Assembly: GCF_003568665.1 (NCBI RefSeq)
Contig: NZ_QXMH01000001.1
Coordinates: 310,001 to 374,000, forward strand
Origin: Chitinophaga alhagiae
GTDB lineage: Bacteria; Bacteroidota; Bacteroidia; Chitinophagales; Chitinophagaceae
Reading direction: 5' to 3'
Length of the DNA stretch: 64,000 nucleotides
The notes under the pieces are model-generated. The model saw only the letters and a program-made list of their open reading frames with translations, was not told the origin of the DNA and ran no database searches. Both the position numbers and the translations under genes were made by a program. Below are positions 7,760 to 17,217 of this stretch, piece after piece; positions within the stretch are counted from its first letter, which is position 1; the number at the start of each line of letters is the position of its first letter.

Positions 7760-8602
7760 ATGGTAAAAATGAAATTATTGATGACCCTGGGGCTAGCCCT
7801 CATCTGCGGCATCAGCGCAGCACAAAAGCCCAAAAACGGATGGTACCAGCTTTTCAACGGCAAAGACCTCAAAGACTGGGACGTTAAAATTACAGGCCAC
7901 GCCCTGAATGACAACTACGGCAACACCTTCCGCGTGCGGGACGGCAAGCTGTGCGTGTCTTATGACCAATATGAGGCCTTCAATGAACAATACGGCCACA
8001 TCTTCCACAAGAAAAAATTCTCCGCCTACCTGCTGGTGATGGAATACCGCTTTATTGGCGACCAGGTGAAAGGTGGCCCCGGCTGGGCCTTCCGCAACAG
8101 CGGCGCCATGCTGCATTGCCAGCCGGCAGCCAGCATGGGCAAAGACCAGGACTTTCCCATTTCCATTGAAGTGCAGCTCCTGGGCGGCAAAGGCACCGGC
8201 AACCGCACCACCGCCAACCTCTGCACCCCCGGCACCAACGTGGTGATGAACGGGAAACTCTTCACGCCGCATTGCGTAGACTCCAAGTCAAAAACCTACC
8301 ATGGAGATGTATGGGTGCGCGCGGAAGTACTGGTACTGGGCGACTCCATCATCAAACACATTGTAGAAAAAGATACGGTGCTGACCTACGAAAAACCGCA
8401 GATAGGCGGCGGCAACGTGTCTCACTATGACCCTGCTTACAAGCAGGACGGAAAATTGCTGTCTGAAGGCTACATTTCGCTGCAGAGCGAAAGCCACCCC
8501 GTAGAATACCGCAAGGTGGAACTGTTTGACCTGGCGCCGTATATGAAAGACAGGAACAAGCTGGAGAAGAAGCTGGCGGAGCTGCAGCAGCGCAAACAAT
8601 AG
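7760..8602 (+). CDS. Secreted DUF1080 protein (3-keto-disaccharide hydrolase-like)
   Basis: 280 aa with a signal peptide of about 21 residues ending ISAAQ. The rest is one DUF1080 / LamG-like beta-sandwich: W..LFNGKDLKDWDVKI near the start, GGPGWAFRNSGAMLHCQP in the centre, then NRTTANLCTPGTN, TYHGD.WVRAEV and KPQIGGGNV. Related proteins include periplasmic glycoside hydrolases acting on 3-keto-glycosides and are abundant in Bacteroidota. The second Met (codon 4) could also serve as start. It ends just before a strong intrinsic terminator and may be co-transcribed with the dipeptidase. The exact substrate cannot be inferred. Confidence 0.85.
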   Translation: MVKMKLLMTLGLALICGISAAQKPKNGWYQLFNGKDLKDWDVKITGHALNDNYGNTFRVRDGKLCVSYDQYEAFNEQYGHIFHKKKFSAYLLVMEYRFIGDQVKGGPGWAFRNSGAMLHCQPAASMGKDQDFPISIEVQLLGGKGTGNRTTANLCTPGTNVVMNGKLFTPHCVDSKSKTYHGDVWVRAEVLVLGDSIIKHIVEKDTVLTYEKPQIGGGNVSHYDPAYKQDGKLLSEGYISLQSESHPVEYRKVELFDLAPYMKDRNKLEKKLAELQQRKQ

Positions 8603-8620
8603 GATACTGAACGCTCTTTT

Positions 8621-8653
8621 AGCCCCGGTGACCTTTGTTGCCGGGGCTTTTTT
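8621..8653 (+). terminator. Intrinsic terminator after the DUF1080 gene
   Basis: An 8-bp GC-rich stem AGCCCCGG / CCGGGGCT with a 12-base loop is followed by a run of six T, 19 bases past the stop codon. Confidence 0.88.
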
Positions 8654-8690
8654 GTTTGCCCCCGGGATGTGGCTGTGCCGTTTGATACGG

Positions 8691-8712
8691 GCCTGGCGTA
8701 GCGGCGCCAGGC
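8691..8712. other. Short perfect hairpin between convergent genes
   Basis: GCCTGGCG, a six-base loop, then CGCCAGGC: a perfect 8-bp stem. It lies downstream of the barstar gene (minus) but has no T-run on the proper side, so it is not a standard intrinsic terminator. It could protect an RNA 3' end or simply reinforce the gene boundary. Confidence 0.45.
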
Positions 8713-8731
8713 ACCGGAAAAAATGCCCCTG

Positions 8732-9007
8732 TTAACTCACCACCACGTTGAGGTTGTGGCGGGATGCGGCGTCTTGCAATACATCCAGCACGTTGTTGCG
8801 CGTGGTGTCTGATTCTTCTATCAGGAAGAAATCGAAGTCCGTTATTTCTATTTTGCTGTTGTTGTTTATTTCGGAGAGGCAGTCAGACAGGGCGTCCAGG
8901 TTATTGCCGAAGTGTGACGGGAATGCGAGGGCTTTGGCGATGGTTTTGTAGAAATCGTCCAGTGTTTGGCATTTGCGGCTGTCTATGGTGGTGGGTTTGG
9001 TGGTCAT
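8732..9007 (-). CDS. Barstar-family ribonuclease inhibitor
   Basis: A 91-aa cytoplasmic protein with the barstar pattern: a helix entered by DGRKI-like IDSRKCQTLDDFYKTIAKAL, then FPSHFGNNLDALSDCL, then a beta strand rich in Asp/Phe (EITDFDFFLIEES) and a C-terminal amphipathic stretch. Barstars bind barnase-type or RNase Sa-type nucleases tightly and act as cytoplasmic immunity proteins. No barnase-like or other RNase gene is visible on either side. The next gene is a divergent RHS-like protein, so it may be an orphan immunity gene. Family call is firm, role is inference. Confidence 0.85.
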   Translation of the reverse strand: MTTKPTTIDSRKCQTLDDFYKTIAKALAFPSHFGNNLDALSDCLSEINNNSKIEITDFDFFLIEESDTTRNNVLDVLQDAASRHNLNVVVS

Positions 9008-9132
9008 GGCTCATGGAAATTATTCACGCCATAAAGTTAGGGGTTTAAGGCATGGATAGCAAATTGCGATCATGCCAGGCTTCGGAATTTTGATTGTTTT
9101 TCCTATCTTTATTTATCAGAACCCGATACCTT

Positions 9133-12100
9133 ATGATATATTTAACCCTTCGACCCAGATCCCTTCGCGATACTGTACAACGTACTCAACAACATTTCAG
9201 CAAGTGCTTTTTCATGATCGTAACCGCCTGTCTGCTGGCCCAAACCGGTAAAGCCCAACTACTGGAACTTCGAAAAGTGGCTCCTCTGAGCCCTGAAGCG
9301 GCAGCCATTGCCAAATACGGCGATATGCCTGTTAGCCATTTTACAGGCATTCCTGATATTAAGCTGCCGTTGTACACCATAAAATCAAAAGAGCTTTCAC
9401 TACCGTTGATGCTATCTTATCACGCCGGAGGCAATAAGGTGGAAGATGTGCCTTCCAGGGTCGGGATGGGATGGAACATGTCTGTTATCCCCAATATATC
9501 AAGAACTGTGAGGGGGAGTATTGACGAAATTACTCCCGGCATCCGCCACAAATATGCCGGTTTCACTTCAGATACCCTTGTCAACATATTCGGCCATCAG
9601 ACAACCGCAGACGATATCTATTTTCAGCATATCTGTGAATTGACCGGCGGAGCAATGGACCTGGAAGCCGATATCTTTTACTTTACGCTCGCCGGGAAAA
9701 GCGGCCGTTTTTACTGGAACCAAAAAACCGGCCGCTACCAGTCAGACCCCTACTCTAATATCAGAATTATTGACCACCCCTATTCAGCAGGCTTTGAAAT
9801 TACTGATGATGACGGTACCATATATGAGTTCAGGGAACCTGAAACCTCGCAAAGCTCAGGTGCTTTTCAAGGCCCGTTGACCACCAACAGCTGGTTTGTT
9901 TCCAGAATATATAATGCCAACAAAACAGACAGCCTGGTATTCAACTATACAGTTGAGCTTGTTCATACACGCACTATCAATTCGGGATCAATAGGGATGT
10001 ACGACCCTTGCGGCGAAGAATCAGCAAGAATGTCTACCACCAGCATCCAAAGTAAAAATATTGCTGCCATTCACTTTGGTACGGGCTACGTGCAGTTTAT
10101 AAGAGATACGGCAGAGCGGCAGGATCTGCAGGGAGGGCATGCATTGGCCGCTATAGAAGTATATGACAAGGGAAATAATCTGAAACGCAAGTGGGGGTTT
10201 GAATACAATTACTTAACAGCCAATTTCAATGACCAGAACTGCTCCATTATTGCCGGCATATCTCCTTATGAATCAAAGCGCCTGATGTTGAAACGAGTGC
10301 TGCACTACAATGCCAGGAACAGCGAAAGCTACGAGGAATTTAAAATGAACTATGATACGCTCACCCCGGTACCCTGCCGGGTGAGCTTCGGGCAAGACTA
10401 CTGGGGGTACTTTAATGGTAAGGTCAACACCACGCTGGTACCTACTACTATCATTGCCGGCCCCAGCGGCCCGCAAGTACTGGCTGGCGCTAATCGGCTG
10501 GTGGATATAAATTATCCGCAATTTGGCATTCTTACCAAGCTGACCTATCCAACAGGCGGCAGTACTTCTTTTATTTATGAAAGCAATCAAGGCATTGATA
10601 TGCCCTCTAACTCCACCTATGTCAAGCAAATTGTTGATCTCGAAGGGCAGGAAGATCCCAATGCTACCACATTTCTGGAAGAGTTCAGCATCAACAATCC
10701 TCCGGACTATTTTCTGAACAATAATACCCCTGGTGGCGGCGCTTTTATCAATGCGGTGTTCGGTGATCTGGGCTGCGAAATAAACGGGCAAGCCAATCCC
10801 TGCGCCTTGCTTACATTAAGAGGGCTGGACCCGGGTAATTCCCATATCAATTTTTATGTGACGGCTCCCATTACCGCTTCATACGTACCGAACGGGCGCT
10901 ATGAAATGAAGGCAAGCTTCACCCAGTCGCCGCCAATGTACCAAAGTTTCTTTTTCATTATTGACTTCCAGAGAATTGATACAACAGGCCCGGATAAACA
11001 TTATACAGGTGGGTTGAGGCTCAAACAGGCCATTCATAGCGATGAAAGCGGGAACCAATATAACCGCTATTATTCTTACGTAACGGAGCTTGGCGGGGAT
11101 ACAAGCTCTGGCGATATGTTCGGGCCCTCTTATGAGCACTTCATAAAAAAACATCTATTCACCTGCTACTGGTACAATGATATTGGAGATTGTTTGCATG
11201 CGAGCGGTTTCAGGTTACTCTCAGACCCTACCGCAACAATAGCCAGCCATAGCGGCAGTTATATTGGTTATAAGACCGTTTTCGAGTATGTAGACAGCGC
11301 GCATGAACAGGGTGTTACCCGCTATGATTTTTCGCATGAACCAGACATATTTGATGTTAGCGGGGCCTTCCCCCCTGGAGAAAGCCGGTCAGAATTCAGA
11401 GGTAAGCCGATTAAGGTTACCAACTACAAAAAAGACAATGGCCAATACAAGGTTGTCAGCAAAACTGTCAATACTTACAATAACGTATTGGTAGATAGCC
11501 TCAAGGTGTTGAACCTTCACGTACTAATAACAGCGAATTATACCTGCACCCCATTCCACGAATGCATGGAGCAGGATCAGCTCAGTATTCAGAGTATGTA
11601 CGAGGCAACCCCCACTATTTCGCTGCTGGAAAGTACGAAAGAGACCCTCTATGATCTGCGTACAGGCACAACACCCCTGGAGAAATTCACGCGTTATATC
11701 TACGATGAAAGCTATCGTTTGTCTGAAACAGTAGCTACTACCAGCAAAGGTGACAGCATCAGAACAAAACAGTACTACCCGAACGATCTTGCTCTTTCAG
11801 GCGCGCATGAAACAGCCAAGCTGGGCCTTATTTCGCAAAACCGTATCGGCGAACCGCTACGACAAGAAGTCTTCAACAATAGTACACTCAGGCAGCGCAG
11901 GCAAACAAATTACAAACAATACCAAACAGCCCTCCAGTACCTTCCGGACGAAATACTGGAAAAGAACGGAACAGGTTTGGAAGAGGCCCGTATCAGGTTT
12001 GTTCAATATGACCAGAACGGGAACCTGCTCTCGCAGCAAAAAGTGGACGATGCGCTTCACTCATATATTTATGGATACAACAATTGTCTTCCTATTGCCG

Positions 12101-12567
12101 AAATTCTGAATGGAGCGGCATCTGACGTTTTTTTTACATCCTTTGAAGACACTGACGGCAATAGCACCACAGGAGATAGCAAGACCGGCCTGAAGAGCCG
12201 TACAGGTGGTTTTAGTAAAGCCCTCTCGGGCATTGGCAATGGGAAGTATATTTTATCATATTGGAATAAAAATGGAAGCAACTGGAGCCTGGTATCAACC
12301 GAAGTTACCGTCAGCACTAACAGCTTCACGATCAATTTGAACGGCCAGTTGGATGAGGTCAGGTTCTATCCTAAATCTTCCAGGATCAGTACTTTTACCT
12401 TCGATCCCATATATGGCATTACCAGCCTTTGTGACGCCAATAATATCGTGACTTATTATGAATATGATGGTTTTGGCAGGCTGCAGCTAGTGCGCGATCA
12501 ATACCGGAACATCATTAAGCAGTATTGTTATAACTATAGCGGCCAGCTTGAAGATTGCTCCCAGTAG
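9133..12567 (+). CDS. Large secreted YD/RHS-like repeat protein
   Basis: 1144 aa. A long basic N-terminal region leads to a hydrophobic segment (FFMIVTACLLAQTGKAQ), so it should be exported. The opening part, with PLSPEAAAIAKYGDMPVSHF, TGIPDIKLPLYTI and SYHAGGNKVEDVPSRVGMGW, is typical of Bacteroidota RHS-type proteins. The C-terminus has YD-like strands (YEYDGFGRLQLVRD, then KQYCYNYSGQL) and simply stops there. No RHS core, pre-toxin motif or toxin domain is present. A jelly-roll-like segment lies about residues 1010-1090. ATG 9133 is chosen over 9094 because it directly precedes the signal. Base composition appears more AT-rich than the neighbours. Function unknown; possibly a shell or adhesin. 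Confidence 0.8.
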   Translation: MIYLTLRPRSLRDTVQRTQQHFSKCFFMIVTACLLAQTGKAQLLELRKVAPLSPEAAAIAKYGDMPVSHFTGIPDIKLPLYTIKSKELSLPLMLSYHAGGNKVEDVPSRVGMGWNMSVIPNISRTVRGSIDEITPGIRHKYAGFTSDTLVNIFGHQTTADDIYFQHICELTGGAMDLEADIFYFTLAGKSGRFYWNQKTGRYQSDPYSNIRIIDHPYSAGFEITDDDGTIYEFREPETSQSSGAFQGPLTTNSWFVSRIYNANKTDSLVFNYTVELVHTRTINSGSIGMYDPCGEESARMSTTSIQSKNIAAIHFGTGYVQFIRDTAERQDLQGGHALAAIEVYDKGNNLKRKWGFEYNYLTANFNDQNCSIIAGISPYESKRLMLKRVLHYNARNSESYEEFKMNYDTLTPVPCRVSFGQDYWGYFNGKVNTTLVPTTIIAGPSGPQVLAGANRLVDINYPQFGILTKLTYPTGGSTSFIYESNQGIDMPSNSTYVKQIVDLEGQEDPNATTFLEEFSINNPPDYFLNNNTPGGGAFINAVFGDLGCEINGQANPCALLTLRGLDPGNSHINFYVTAPITASYVPNGRYEMKASFTQSPPMYQSFFFIIDFQRIDTTGPDKHYTGGLRLKQAIHSDESGNQYNRYYSYVTELGGDTSSGDMFGPSYEHFIKKHLFTCYWYNDIGDCLHASGFRLLSDPTATIASHSGSYIGYKTVFEYVDSAHEQGVTRYDFSHEPDIFDVSGAFPPGESRSEFRGKPIKVTNYKKDNGQYKVVSKTVNTYNNVLVDSLKVLNLHVLITANYTCTPFHECMEQDQLSIQSMYEATPTISLLESTKETLYDLRTGTTPLEKFTRYIYDESYRLSETVATTSKGDSIRTKQYYPNDLALSGAHETAKLGLISQNRIGEPLRQEVFNNSTLRQRRQTNYKQYQTALQYLPDEILEKNGTGLEEARIRFVQYDQNGNLLSQQKVDDALHSYIYGYNNCLPIAEILNGAASDVFFTSFEDTDGNSTTGDSKTGLKSRTGGFSKALSGIGNGKYILSYWNKNGSNWSLVSTEVTVSTNSFTINLNGQLDEVRFYPKSSRISTFTFDPIYGITSLCDANNIVTYYEYDGFGRLQLVRDQYRNIIKQYCYNYSGQLEDCSQ

Positions 12568-12603
12568 AGCATTTAATTTTATCACAGGTGAATAAGAAAT
12601 ATC

Positions 12604-12650
12604 GAATGTAGACCGGGGGCCTTTTTGAAAAAGCCCCCCGGTCTACATTC
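12604..12650. terminator. Long bidirectional terminator hairpin between convergent genes
   Basis: GAATGTAGACCGGGGGC pairs with GCCCCCCGGTCTACATTC with a single irregularity, and the inner part TTTTT/AAAAA pairs too, leaving almost no loop. It lies 36 bases past the stop of the RHS-like gene and 14 bases past the stop of the opposing fibre-like gene. Confidence 0.75.
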
Positions 12651-12664
12651 ATCCGCCACAAAAA

Positions 12665-13867
12665 CTACTTGGCTTCTCCCTTTATCGCCTTCTTCAACCC
12701 ATCCACCTCTTTCCGCAGCTCAATAATATACAACATCTGCTCCTCGATCTTCTGCAACAGCAACTTGTTCATCTCTCCCACATCAATCCCCTTCTCCTTC
12801 ACCTCCGCTTCAGTAGGAATATCAGGCAGGTGCCGGTTGGCCTTAATAAAGCGCTCTATTTCATAGAGAGACGGCAGTTTGTAAGACGGATCAAATACAA
12901 AGTCTGACCAGCCGGTGGCAGTTACTTTTACCTTTTTGGCAAACATGTCCCCATTCACCGCCAGCTTGGCCTGGGGGGTGAGGGTACCGATGCCTACGTT
13001 GCCAGTACCATCTATTACAATGTCATCACCATAATACCATTGCACGCCACCGCCGGCTTTATTAAATGCCCGCCTGGTTCCAATCAGCATTTTGCCGGTG
13101 AGATTGTTCATCACGCCGTCACCTGCTACCGTCAGTATCCTTCCCTGCCCAAAACAGTTGCCAGATGCATCCCTGGGAATAGCAAATTCTATCTGCGCAC
13201 CTTTGGTGGCATTGCGGGCAGTAGTAGTGGCCATTACTACCAGGCCGTTACTCAACAGGTTGCCTGAGCCCGCGTTCACATCGGCCCCCGGGCCAATCAC
13301 TACCAGGTTGCCGCTGGGATGGGGATCTGATATTACCGTTCTGCCGTTCAGTGAAATAATATCCGAAAGGTTTGAAAACGGCTGCACATTGCTGACCTGC
13401 TGGTGCGTAACCAATGTTAACATTTCATTTCGGGCGTAACCTGTAAATGTAATGGAACCCATGAGAGAGTTGGTCCCTATTTCAGCCGCCAGATAGCTGA
13501 TACTGTTATACACCAGCGTAACAAGTCTGGACGTTTCGTTGTAGGTAATTAGTGTACCGCGTGTTTGATTGGATGCGGCTGAAGTATTCACCTCCACCGT
13601 CCATTTCCTGTTCCATGCGCTCACGCCTCCGCGGATAGCCGTAATTTTCCCCATCACGTGGTGTTCTTCCAGGAATACGCCTGCATAGGCTTTATGCAGC
13701 AATATATAAGTAGGCTCAATGCTCTCAGATGTTTCACCTGTAATTGCCCGGTTAACATAGTAATCCCGGTTGTTATTGGTAACCTGCAATTGCTGGGTAA
13801 AAACCTGTGCTTTTGATGCCAATACAATAAGTAGCAGGGTAACAGAAAGGAGGGTCTTTTTTATCAT
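12665..13867 (-). CDS. Secreted tail-fibre-like protein
   Basis: 400 aa. It has a signal peptide (IKKTLLSVTLLLIVLASKAQ) and a beta-rich, low-complexity middle with no recognised enzyme motif. The C-terminus is a module very common in Bacteroidota: GNVGIGT.TPQAKLAVNGDMFAKKVKV, GWSDFVFDPSYKLPSL, RHLPDIPTEAEV, then a heptad-like coiled coil (EMNKLLLQKIEEQMLYIIEL...). This resembles the trimeric end of phage tail-fibre proteins, but there are no phage genes nearby. It probably forms an extracellular trimer; the ligand is unknown. It converges on the RHS-like gene through a shared hairpin. Confidence 0.8.
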   Translation of the reverse strand: MIKKTLLSVTLLLIVLASKAQVFTQQLQVTNNNRDYYVNRAITGETSESIEPTYILLHKAYAGVFLEEHHVMGKITAIRGGVSAWNRKWTVEVNTSAASNQTRGTLITYNETSRLVTLVYNSISYLAAEIGTNSLMGSITFTGYARNEMLTLVTHQQVSNVQPFSNLSDIISLNGRTVISDPHPSGNLVVIGPGADVNAGSGNLLSNGLVVMATTTARNATKGAQIEFAIPRDASGNCFGQGRILTVAGDGVMNNLTGKMLIGTRRAFNKAGGGVQWYYGDDIVIDGTGNVGIGTLTPQAKLAVNGDMFAKKVKVTATGWSDFVFDPSYKLPSLYEIERFIKANRHLPDIPTEAEVKEKGIDVGEMNKLLLQKIEEQMLYIIELRKEVDGLKKAIKGEAK

Positions 13868-13921
13868 AAAAAATAGATATAGGTTTGAAGAACGGGTAAA
13901 ACAAGTTTAAAATCCAATATA

Positions 13922-13957
13922 CAAAAAAAAACGCCGCCCCGAACCCGAAGCAGCGCT
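13922..13957 (-). terminator. Intrinsic terminator of the leu operon
   Basis: On the minus strand GCGCTGC and GCGGCGT pair over 7 bp (two G-U pairs in RNA) and are followed by a run of nine T. It lies 25 bases after the leuA stop. Confidence 0.7.
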
Positions 13958-13981
13958 TTTTTATACAGACAAAATAACTCC

Positions 13982-15490
13982 TTAGTAAATCTTGTTCAAC
14001 GCATCTACATATGCATGCACACTGGCGTTCACAATATCTGTTGAGTATCCGAAGCCGTAATAAGACTTCCCGTCATGCAGTACGCGCATGTTCACCTTGC
14101 TCACATCTTCACTGCCGCCATGCATGGCCTGGATGCTGAACTCGTCTATACTGATCTTATCTTTAATGATCTCGTGAATGGCGTTGATGGTGGCGTTCAC
14201 CGGGCCGTTGCCGGCGGAGCTGGCCTCTTTCTCTTCACCGTTCACTTTCAGCTTCACGGTAGCCATGGGGCGCAGCGGGTCTCCGCAAACTACCTGCAAC
14301 AGCGTTACCTTGATGCCTTTATTATCGTCATAATGGTCTTTGTTGCCGTCTCCCATGAGGGTCTGCAGATCGTGGTCCGTAATTTCTTTTTTGGAGTCCG
14401 CCATTTCGAGGAAGCGGGTGTATACTTCGTCAAGATTGATCTTGTCAATTTTGTAGCCCAGCCTTTCCAGGTGGTGCTTCAGCGCGTGGCGGCCGCTGCG
14501 GGCGGTGAGGATGATGGAGTTGGACTGCAGCCCGATATCTTCGGGGTTGAGTATCTCGTAGTTCTCGCGGTGTTTCAGTACACCGTCCTGATGGATGCCG
14601 GAGCTGTGCGCAAAGGCGTTGCGGCCTACAATGGCCTTGTTGGGCTGCACGGGCATGCGCATCATGTTAGACACGAGGTTGGATATCTCGTAGATCTTTT
14701 TGCTGTTGATGCCGGTGGTGTACCCCAGGGCATGGTGTGTTTTGAGGATCATGGCTACTTCTTCCAGGGAAGTGTTGCCAGCCCTTTCGCCAATGCCGTT
14801 GATGGTACATTCAACCTGGCGGGCGCCGTTGATCACACCGGCTATGGTGTTGGCGGTGGCCAGGCCCAGGTCGTTATGGCAGTGTACGGAAATGATGGCT
14901 TTATCTATGTTGGACACATTGTCCATCAGGTATTTGATCTTTGCGCCGTATTGTTCGGGCAGGCAGTAGCCGTTGGTATCGGGGATGTTCACCACGGTAG
15001 CGCCGGCGGCAATAACGGCCTCTACCATGCGGGCCAGGTACTCATTATCTGCGCGGCCTGCGTCTTCGGCATAAAACTCCACATCGTCTACAAATTTGCG
15101 GGCATATTTCACGGCTTCTTTGGCACGTTCCAGGATGGCCTCGCGGGTGCTGTTGAACTTGTATTTGATGTGCATGTCTGACGAGCCGATACCGGTGTGG
15201 ATGCGCTTGCGTTTGGCGTATTGCAGGGCGGATGCGGCGGCGTCAATGTCTGCCGTGTTGGCGCGGGTCAGCGCGCAAATGACCGGCTCGGAAACGGCTT
15301 TGGAGATCTCCACTACGCTCTGGAAGTCGCCGGGACTGGAAATGGGGAAACCGGCCTCAATCACATCCACTCCCAGGGCTTCCAGTTCTTTGGCCACAAT
15401 GATCTTTTCCACGGTGGTCAACTGGCAGCCCGGCACTTGTTCGCCATCGCGCAGGGTAGTATCGAAAACATAAACACGATTGTTGTCCAT
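13982..15490 (-). CDS. leuA: 2-isopropylmalate synthase
   Basis: 502 aa, the usual length for the short bacterial form with a C-terminal regulatory domain. [10 protein letters not shown] at residues 9-18 is the HMGL-like catalytic signature; [11 protein letters not shown] gives the metal-binding His pair, and [15 protein letters not shown] the second signature. The C-terminal ~120 residues form the LeuA dimer domain that normally binds leucine for feedback inhibition. The enzyme condenses acetyl-CoA with 2-oxoisovalerate, the committed step of leucine synthesis. It is the last gene of leuCDBA, 18 bases after leuB. Citramalate synthase is the main alternative; complete leuBCD supports leuA. 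Confidence 0.95.
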   Translation of the reverse strand: MDNNRVYVFDTTLRDGEQVPGCQLTTVEKIIVAKELEALGVDVIEAGFPISSPGDFQSVVEISKAVSEPVICALTRANTADIDAAASALQYAKRKRIHTGIGSSDMHIKYKFNSTREAILERAKEAVKYARKFVDDVEFYAEDAGRADNEYLARMVEAVIAAGATVVNIPDTNGYCLPEQYGAKIKYLMDNVSNIDKAIISVHCHNDLGLATANTIAGVINGARQVECTINGIGERAGNTSLEEVAMILKTHHALGYTTGINSKKIYEISNLVSNMMRMPVQPNKAIVGRNAFAHSSGIHQDGVLKHRENYEILNPEDIGLQSNSIILTARSGRHALKHHLERLGYKIDKINLDEVYTRFLEMADSKKEITDHDLQTLMGDGNKDHYDDNKGIKVTLLQVVCGDPLRPMATVKLKVNGEEKEASSAGNGPVNATINAIHEIIKDKISIDEFSIQAMHGGSEDVSKVNMRVLHDGKSYYGFGYSTDIVNASVHAYVDALNKIY

Positions 15491-15508
15491 GATGTATGAA
15501 TTAATTAG

Positions 15509-16588
15509 TTAGTTAAGATTCTTCAATACCTGTGTGCCCATGGCGTCTGTACCGAGTACAAAATCATTGGGCGTATGTTTGTTGGCAATGTCCATGGTGC
15601 GGAAGCCCTGGCGCAAGGTAGCGTCTACGGCGCGGATCACGCGCTGGGACTCTTCCTTGAGGCCGAACGAAATATCCAGCAGCAGGGCGGCAGACAACAT
15701 GGAAGCCAGCGGGTTGGCAATACCTTTGCCGGTAATATCGTGCGCGGAGCCGTGGATAGGCTCATAAAAACCTACGCTGTCCCCTACGGAGGCGGAGGCC
15801 AGCATGCCCATGGAGCCGGCTATCTGGGAGGCCTCATCCGTGAGGATGTCCCCGAAGAGGTTGCCGGTCACCACCACGTCAAAACGTTTCGGGTCTTTGA
15901 TGAGCTGCATGGCGGCATTGTCTATGAACATGTGTTCGGTTTCCACATCAGGGTATTCTTTGGCCACTTCCTGCACCACTTCCCTCCAGAGGCGGGAGGC
16001 TTCCAGTACATTGGCCTTGTCTACGGAGCAGAGCTTCTTACGGCGTGTGCGGGCGGCTTCGTAGGCCCGGCGGGCAATTCTCTCTACTTCATATTTATGA
16101 TAGATCATCAGGTCGGAAGCGGTGGCGCGGTCATCGCTCCGCTTCTTTTCACCGAAGTATACATCTCCTGTCAGTTCCCGGAAAAAAAGAATGTCTGCGC
16201 CCTGCAGAATTTCCGGCTTGATGCTGGAAGCCTGCAGCAGGTCATCAAACAGCTTGATGGGGCGCAGGTTGGCATAGAGGCCCAGCTCCTTGCGGATCTT
16301 CAGCAGGCCTTGTTCCGGGCGCACTTTCAGCGTAGGGTCGTTATCATATTTGGCGTGGCCGATGGCGCCGAATAAAATGGCGTCGCTCTGGCGCGCCTTG
16401 TTCAGCGTTTCTTCCGGCAGCGGATCTCCGGTGGCTTCAATGGCCACATGCCCCATCATGCCTTCATCAAAAGTAAACGTATGTTTGTAGTTCGCAGCAA
16501 TCGTCTCCAGTACCTTCTTTCCCCAGGCGGTCACTTCCTGCCCGATCCCGTCTCCGGGTATAACCAGAATTTTTTTTGTAACTCCCAT
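15509..16588 (-). CDS. leuB: 3-isopropylmalate dehydrogenase
   Basis: 359 aa. IPGDGIGQEV near the N-terminus, the FFRELTGDVYFGEK segment, and the MFIDNAAMQLI...FDVVVTGNLFGDILTDEASQ signature identify the isocitrate/isopropylmalate dehydrogenase family; the IPM-specific loop replaces the isocitrate phosphate site. It oxidises and decarboxylates 3-isopropylmalate with NAD to 2-oxoisocaproate. It sits between leuD (8 bases upstream) and leuA, within one transcription unit. The Gly-Val extension before TKKILVIPGDG is normal for the group. Confidence 0.95.
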   Translation of the reverse strand: MGVTKKILVIPGDGIGQEVTAWGKKVLETIAANYKHTFTFDEGMMGHVAIEATGDPLPEETLNKARQSDAILFGAIGHAKYDNDPTLKVRPEQGLLKIRKELGLYANLRPIKLFDDLLQASSIKPEILQGADILFFRELTGDVYFGEKKRSDDRATASDLMIYHKYEVERIARRAYEAARTRRKKLCSVDKANVLEASRLWREVVQEVAKEYPDVETEHMFIDNAAMQLIKDPKRFDVVVTGNLFGDILTDEASQIAGSMGMLASASVGDSVGFYEPIHGSAHDITGKGIANPLASMLSAALLLDISFGLKEESQRVIRAVDATLRQGFRTMDIANKHTPNDFVLGTDAMGTQVLKNLN

Positions 16589-16596
16589 ATATTGTT

Positions 16597-17196
16597 TTAG
16601 AAATTGAATGGTCTTGATGCTTCGTACGTTCCTATCTGTTCACGCAGGCTCAACAGGTAATCAATATCGTCATACCCGTTCAGCAGGCAGGTCTTTTTGT
16701 ACGGGTTGATGTCAAACTGCTGCTGTTCTCCCGTTGGCACAATACGGATGTACTGTTCTTCCAGGTTCACTTCGAGTGCTGCCGCGGGGTCTTTTTCAAT
16801 GGCCGAAAAGATCTGCTGTAAAAATTCATCACTCACCTGGATGGGCAGTATAAAATTATTCAGCGCGTTGTTTTTAAAGATGTCTGCAAAAAAACTGCTC
16901 ACTACCGCTTTAAAACCATAGTCTCCCAATGCCCAGGCAGCATGCTCGCGGGAGGAGCCGCAGCCGAAGTTTTTGCCGGCCACCAGTATGCGGCCTTTGT
17001 ACACCGGGTTGTTGAGCACAAAATCCTTTTTGGGAGCGCCCTGTTCGTCAAAACGCCAGTCACGGAACAGGTTCTCGCCAAAACCTTCCCGCGTGGTGGC
17101 TTTCAGAAAGCGGGCGGGGATGATCTGGTCCGTGTCTATATTTTCTATTGATAAAGGTACCGCGGTGGATACCATGTTTTTAAACTGTTTGCTCAT
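16597..17196 (-). CDS. leuD: 3-isopropylmalate dehydratase, small subunit
   Basis: 199 aa, standard for Leu[19 protein letters not shown] near residues 18-35 and [14 protein letters not shown] near 77-90 are the swivel-domain signatures of the aconitase superfamily. It forms the heterodimer with LeuC that isomerises 2- to 3-isopropylmalate. It lies 21 bases after leuC and 8 before leuB. Confidence 0.95.
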   Translation of the reverse strand: MSKQFKNMVSTAVPLSIENIDTDQIIPARFLKATTREGFGENLFRDWRFDEQGAPKKDFVLNNPVYKGRILVAGKNFGCGSSREHAAWALGDYGFKAVVSSFFADIFKNNALNNFILPIQVSDEFLQQIFSAIEKDPAAALEVNLEEQYIRIVPTGEQQQFDINPYKKTCLLNGYDDIDYLLSLREQIGTYEASRPFNF

Positions 17197-17217
17197 TGTG
17201 TTGCATTAAAGAAACCA

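Noticed and set aside
12665..13867. Prophage tail region
   Set aside because: Only a fibre-like C-terminus; no other phage genes, integrase or att sites.
14075..15181. 368-codon open frame antisense to leuA
   Set aside because: Shadow of leuA, low-complexity Val/Gly/His composition.
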